Assembly: GCA_902803675.1 (NCBI GenBank)
Contig: CADCQZ010000176.1
Location: 1 to 7,937 of the forward strand
Origin: an uncultured Eubacteriales bacterium
GTDB taxonomy: Bacteria; Bacillota_A; Clostridia; Christensenellales; Aristaeellaceae
Length of the DNA stretch: 7,937 nt
Reading direction: 5' to 3'
Positions 7,084 to 7,937 of this stretch are shown in pieces; the stretch's first letter is position 1, and each line of letters opens with the position of its first letter. The notes under the pieces are model-generated. The model was not told the DNA's origin and made no database searches. It saw only the letters and a program-made list of their open reading frames with translations. The translations under genes were made by a program, and so were the position numbers.

Positions 7084-7937
7084 GTGAAAGAAAAGAGGAT
7101 CGTGATCCGGGAAGGCGATAGGGCGTCCTTCCGCAATTTGACCGGCTGCTGCGTCGGCACGGGCCGCATGGATCTGGCCCTGCACCGGGAGTATCAGGAC
7201 GAGCTCAGGTTCGTCCAGGACAAATGCGGCTTTCAATACATCCGCGGGCACGGCCTTTTCAGCGACGGGATGGGCATTTATCAGGAATACCCCCTGCCCC
7301 AGGGCGGAAAGCGCGTGGGGTACTGCTTCACCTATCTGGACCGGGTGATGGACTTTTACCGGGAGGCGGGCCTGAAGCCCTTCCTGGAGCTGGGCTTCAT
7401 GCCGGGGAAACTGACGGACAGCCCCAATAAATTGTTCTACTGGCAGGCGCACACCGCGCCGCCCCGGGACATGAGCGCCTGGTGCGCCCTGGTGACCGCG
7501 ACGCTCACGCACTTAAAGGACCGCTACGGAGAGGACGAGGTGTCCTCGTGGCCCTGCGAGGTGTGGAACGAGCCGAACCTCCCCGGCTTCTGGGAGAACG
7601 CGGACAAGGCAAAATACCTGGAACTGTACGAGGCCACCGCCCGGGCGGTCAAACAAGTGCTGCCCCGGATGAAGGTGGGCGGCCCGGCCATCTGCGGCGG
7701 CGAGGGCTCACAGCAGTGGATCGCGGACTTCCTTACCTTCTGCCGGGAGAGGGACGTGCCCGTGGATATGGTGACCCGTCACGCTTACATGGGCCAGGCG
7801 CCGGAGAGACGGGAGCGCTACACCTATCACGGGATGAACGCCCCGGAGGTCCTTTTGGATGAGATGCGCGCCTCCCGGGAGATCATCGACTCCTTCCCGG
7901 AGTATAAGGCCCTGCCCATGATCATCACCGAGTTCAA
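7084..7937 (+). CDS. GH39 beta-xylosidase, N-terminal catalytic part; 3' end outside window
   Basis: A frame open from the GTG at 7084 to the right edge (284 codons visible of a family usually ~500 residues); no stop is reached. GH39 beta-xylosidases release xylose from the non-reducing end of xylo-oligosaccharides with retention. The N terminus shows CCVGTGR, then YIRGHGLFSD (R54, H56) and LELGFMPGKL, all close to my recall of Thermoanaerobacterium XynB. The acid/base is E163 in EVWNEPNL. KVGGPAICGG and TRHAY (H233) follow. The nucleophile is E283 in IITEF, six bases from the window end. The 120-residue spacing between the catalytic Glu residues agrees with XynB (E160/E277). There is no signal peptide, so it is probably cytoplasmic. 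The missing part should complete the barrel and the C-terminal beta-sandwich. The start choice (GTG over the ATG at 7078) rests on spacing from AAGGAGG. Confidence 0.92.
   Translation, partial: MKEKRIVIREGDRASFRNLTGCCVGTGRMDLALHREYQDELRFVQDKCGFQYIRGHGLFSDGMGIYQEYPLPQGGKRVGYCFTYLDRVMDFYREAGLKPFLELGFMPGKLTDSPNKLFYWQAHTAPPRDMSAWCALVTATLTHLKDRYGEDEVSSWPCEVWNEPNLPGFWENADKAKYLELYEATARAVKQVLPRMKVGGPAICGGEGSQQWIADFLTFCRERDVPVDMVTRHAYMGQAPERRERYTYHGMNAPEVLLDEMRASREIIDSFPEYKALPMIITEF

Noticed and set aside
7482..7862. 126-codon + strand open frame near the right edge
   Set aside because: It is an out-of-frame shadow of the GH39 gene, whose true frame runs on to the window edge and contains both catalytic Glu residues.

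Overview
The window is a densely packed, clearly G+C-rich bacterial segment with six protein-coding genes, all on the + strand. Gaps between genes are 13 to 94 bases. The first gene is cut by the left edge and the last by the right edge. Start sites are preceded by strong AAGGAGG/GGAGG-type ribosome binding sites. Together with the gene families, this suggests a high-G+C member of the Bacillota (Clostridia-like), probably from a plant-fibre-rich habitat such as gut or rumen. That placement is inference; no rRNA or other taxonomic marker is present.

Layout: (1) 2-1138, the C-terminal part of an amylosucrase-type GH13 enzyme, with all three catalytic carboxylates visible. (2) 1181-2533, a tandem flavodoxin-like protein whose second half carries a Cys cluster of the iron-sulfur flavoprotein type. 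(3) 2534-2627, the longest non-coding stretch, holding a perfect 18-bp palindrome followed by a T-rich tail (candidate terminator or operator). (4) 2628-4112, xylulokinase (xylB). (5) 4156-6249, a GH3 beta-xylosidase/beta-glucosidase. (6) 6288-7070, an MBL-fold metallo-hydrolase with a complete metal-ligand set. (7) 7084 to the right edge, a GH39 beta-xylosidase cut just after its catalytic nucleophile.

The last four genes read as one xylo-oligosaccharide catabolic operon. Two unrelated glycosidases (GH3 and GH39), both without signal peptides, would release xylose in the cytoplasm. XylB would phosphorylate the xylulose made from it by an isomerase that is not in this window. The MBL hydrolase sits between the two glycosidases without an obvious role and is the least explained member. 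The amylosucrase and flavoprotein genes upstream are probably a separate unit, divided from xylB by the palindrome region.

I saw no RNA genes, mobile elements, CRISPR arrays or long repeats. I did not find evidence for a wholly new system. The points most worth checking are the MBL gene inside the xylosidase operon, the palindrome before xylB, and the double flavodoxin/iron-sulfur flavoprotein.
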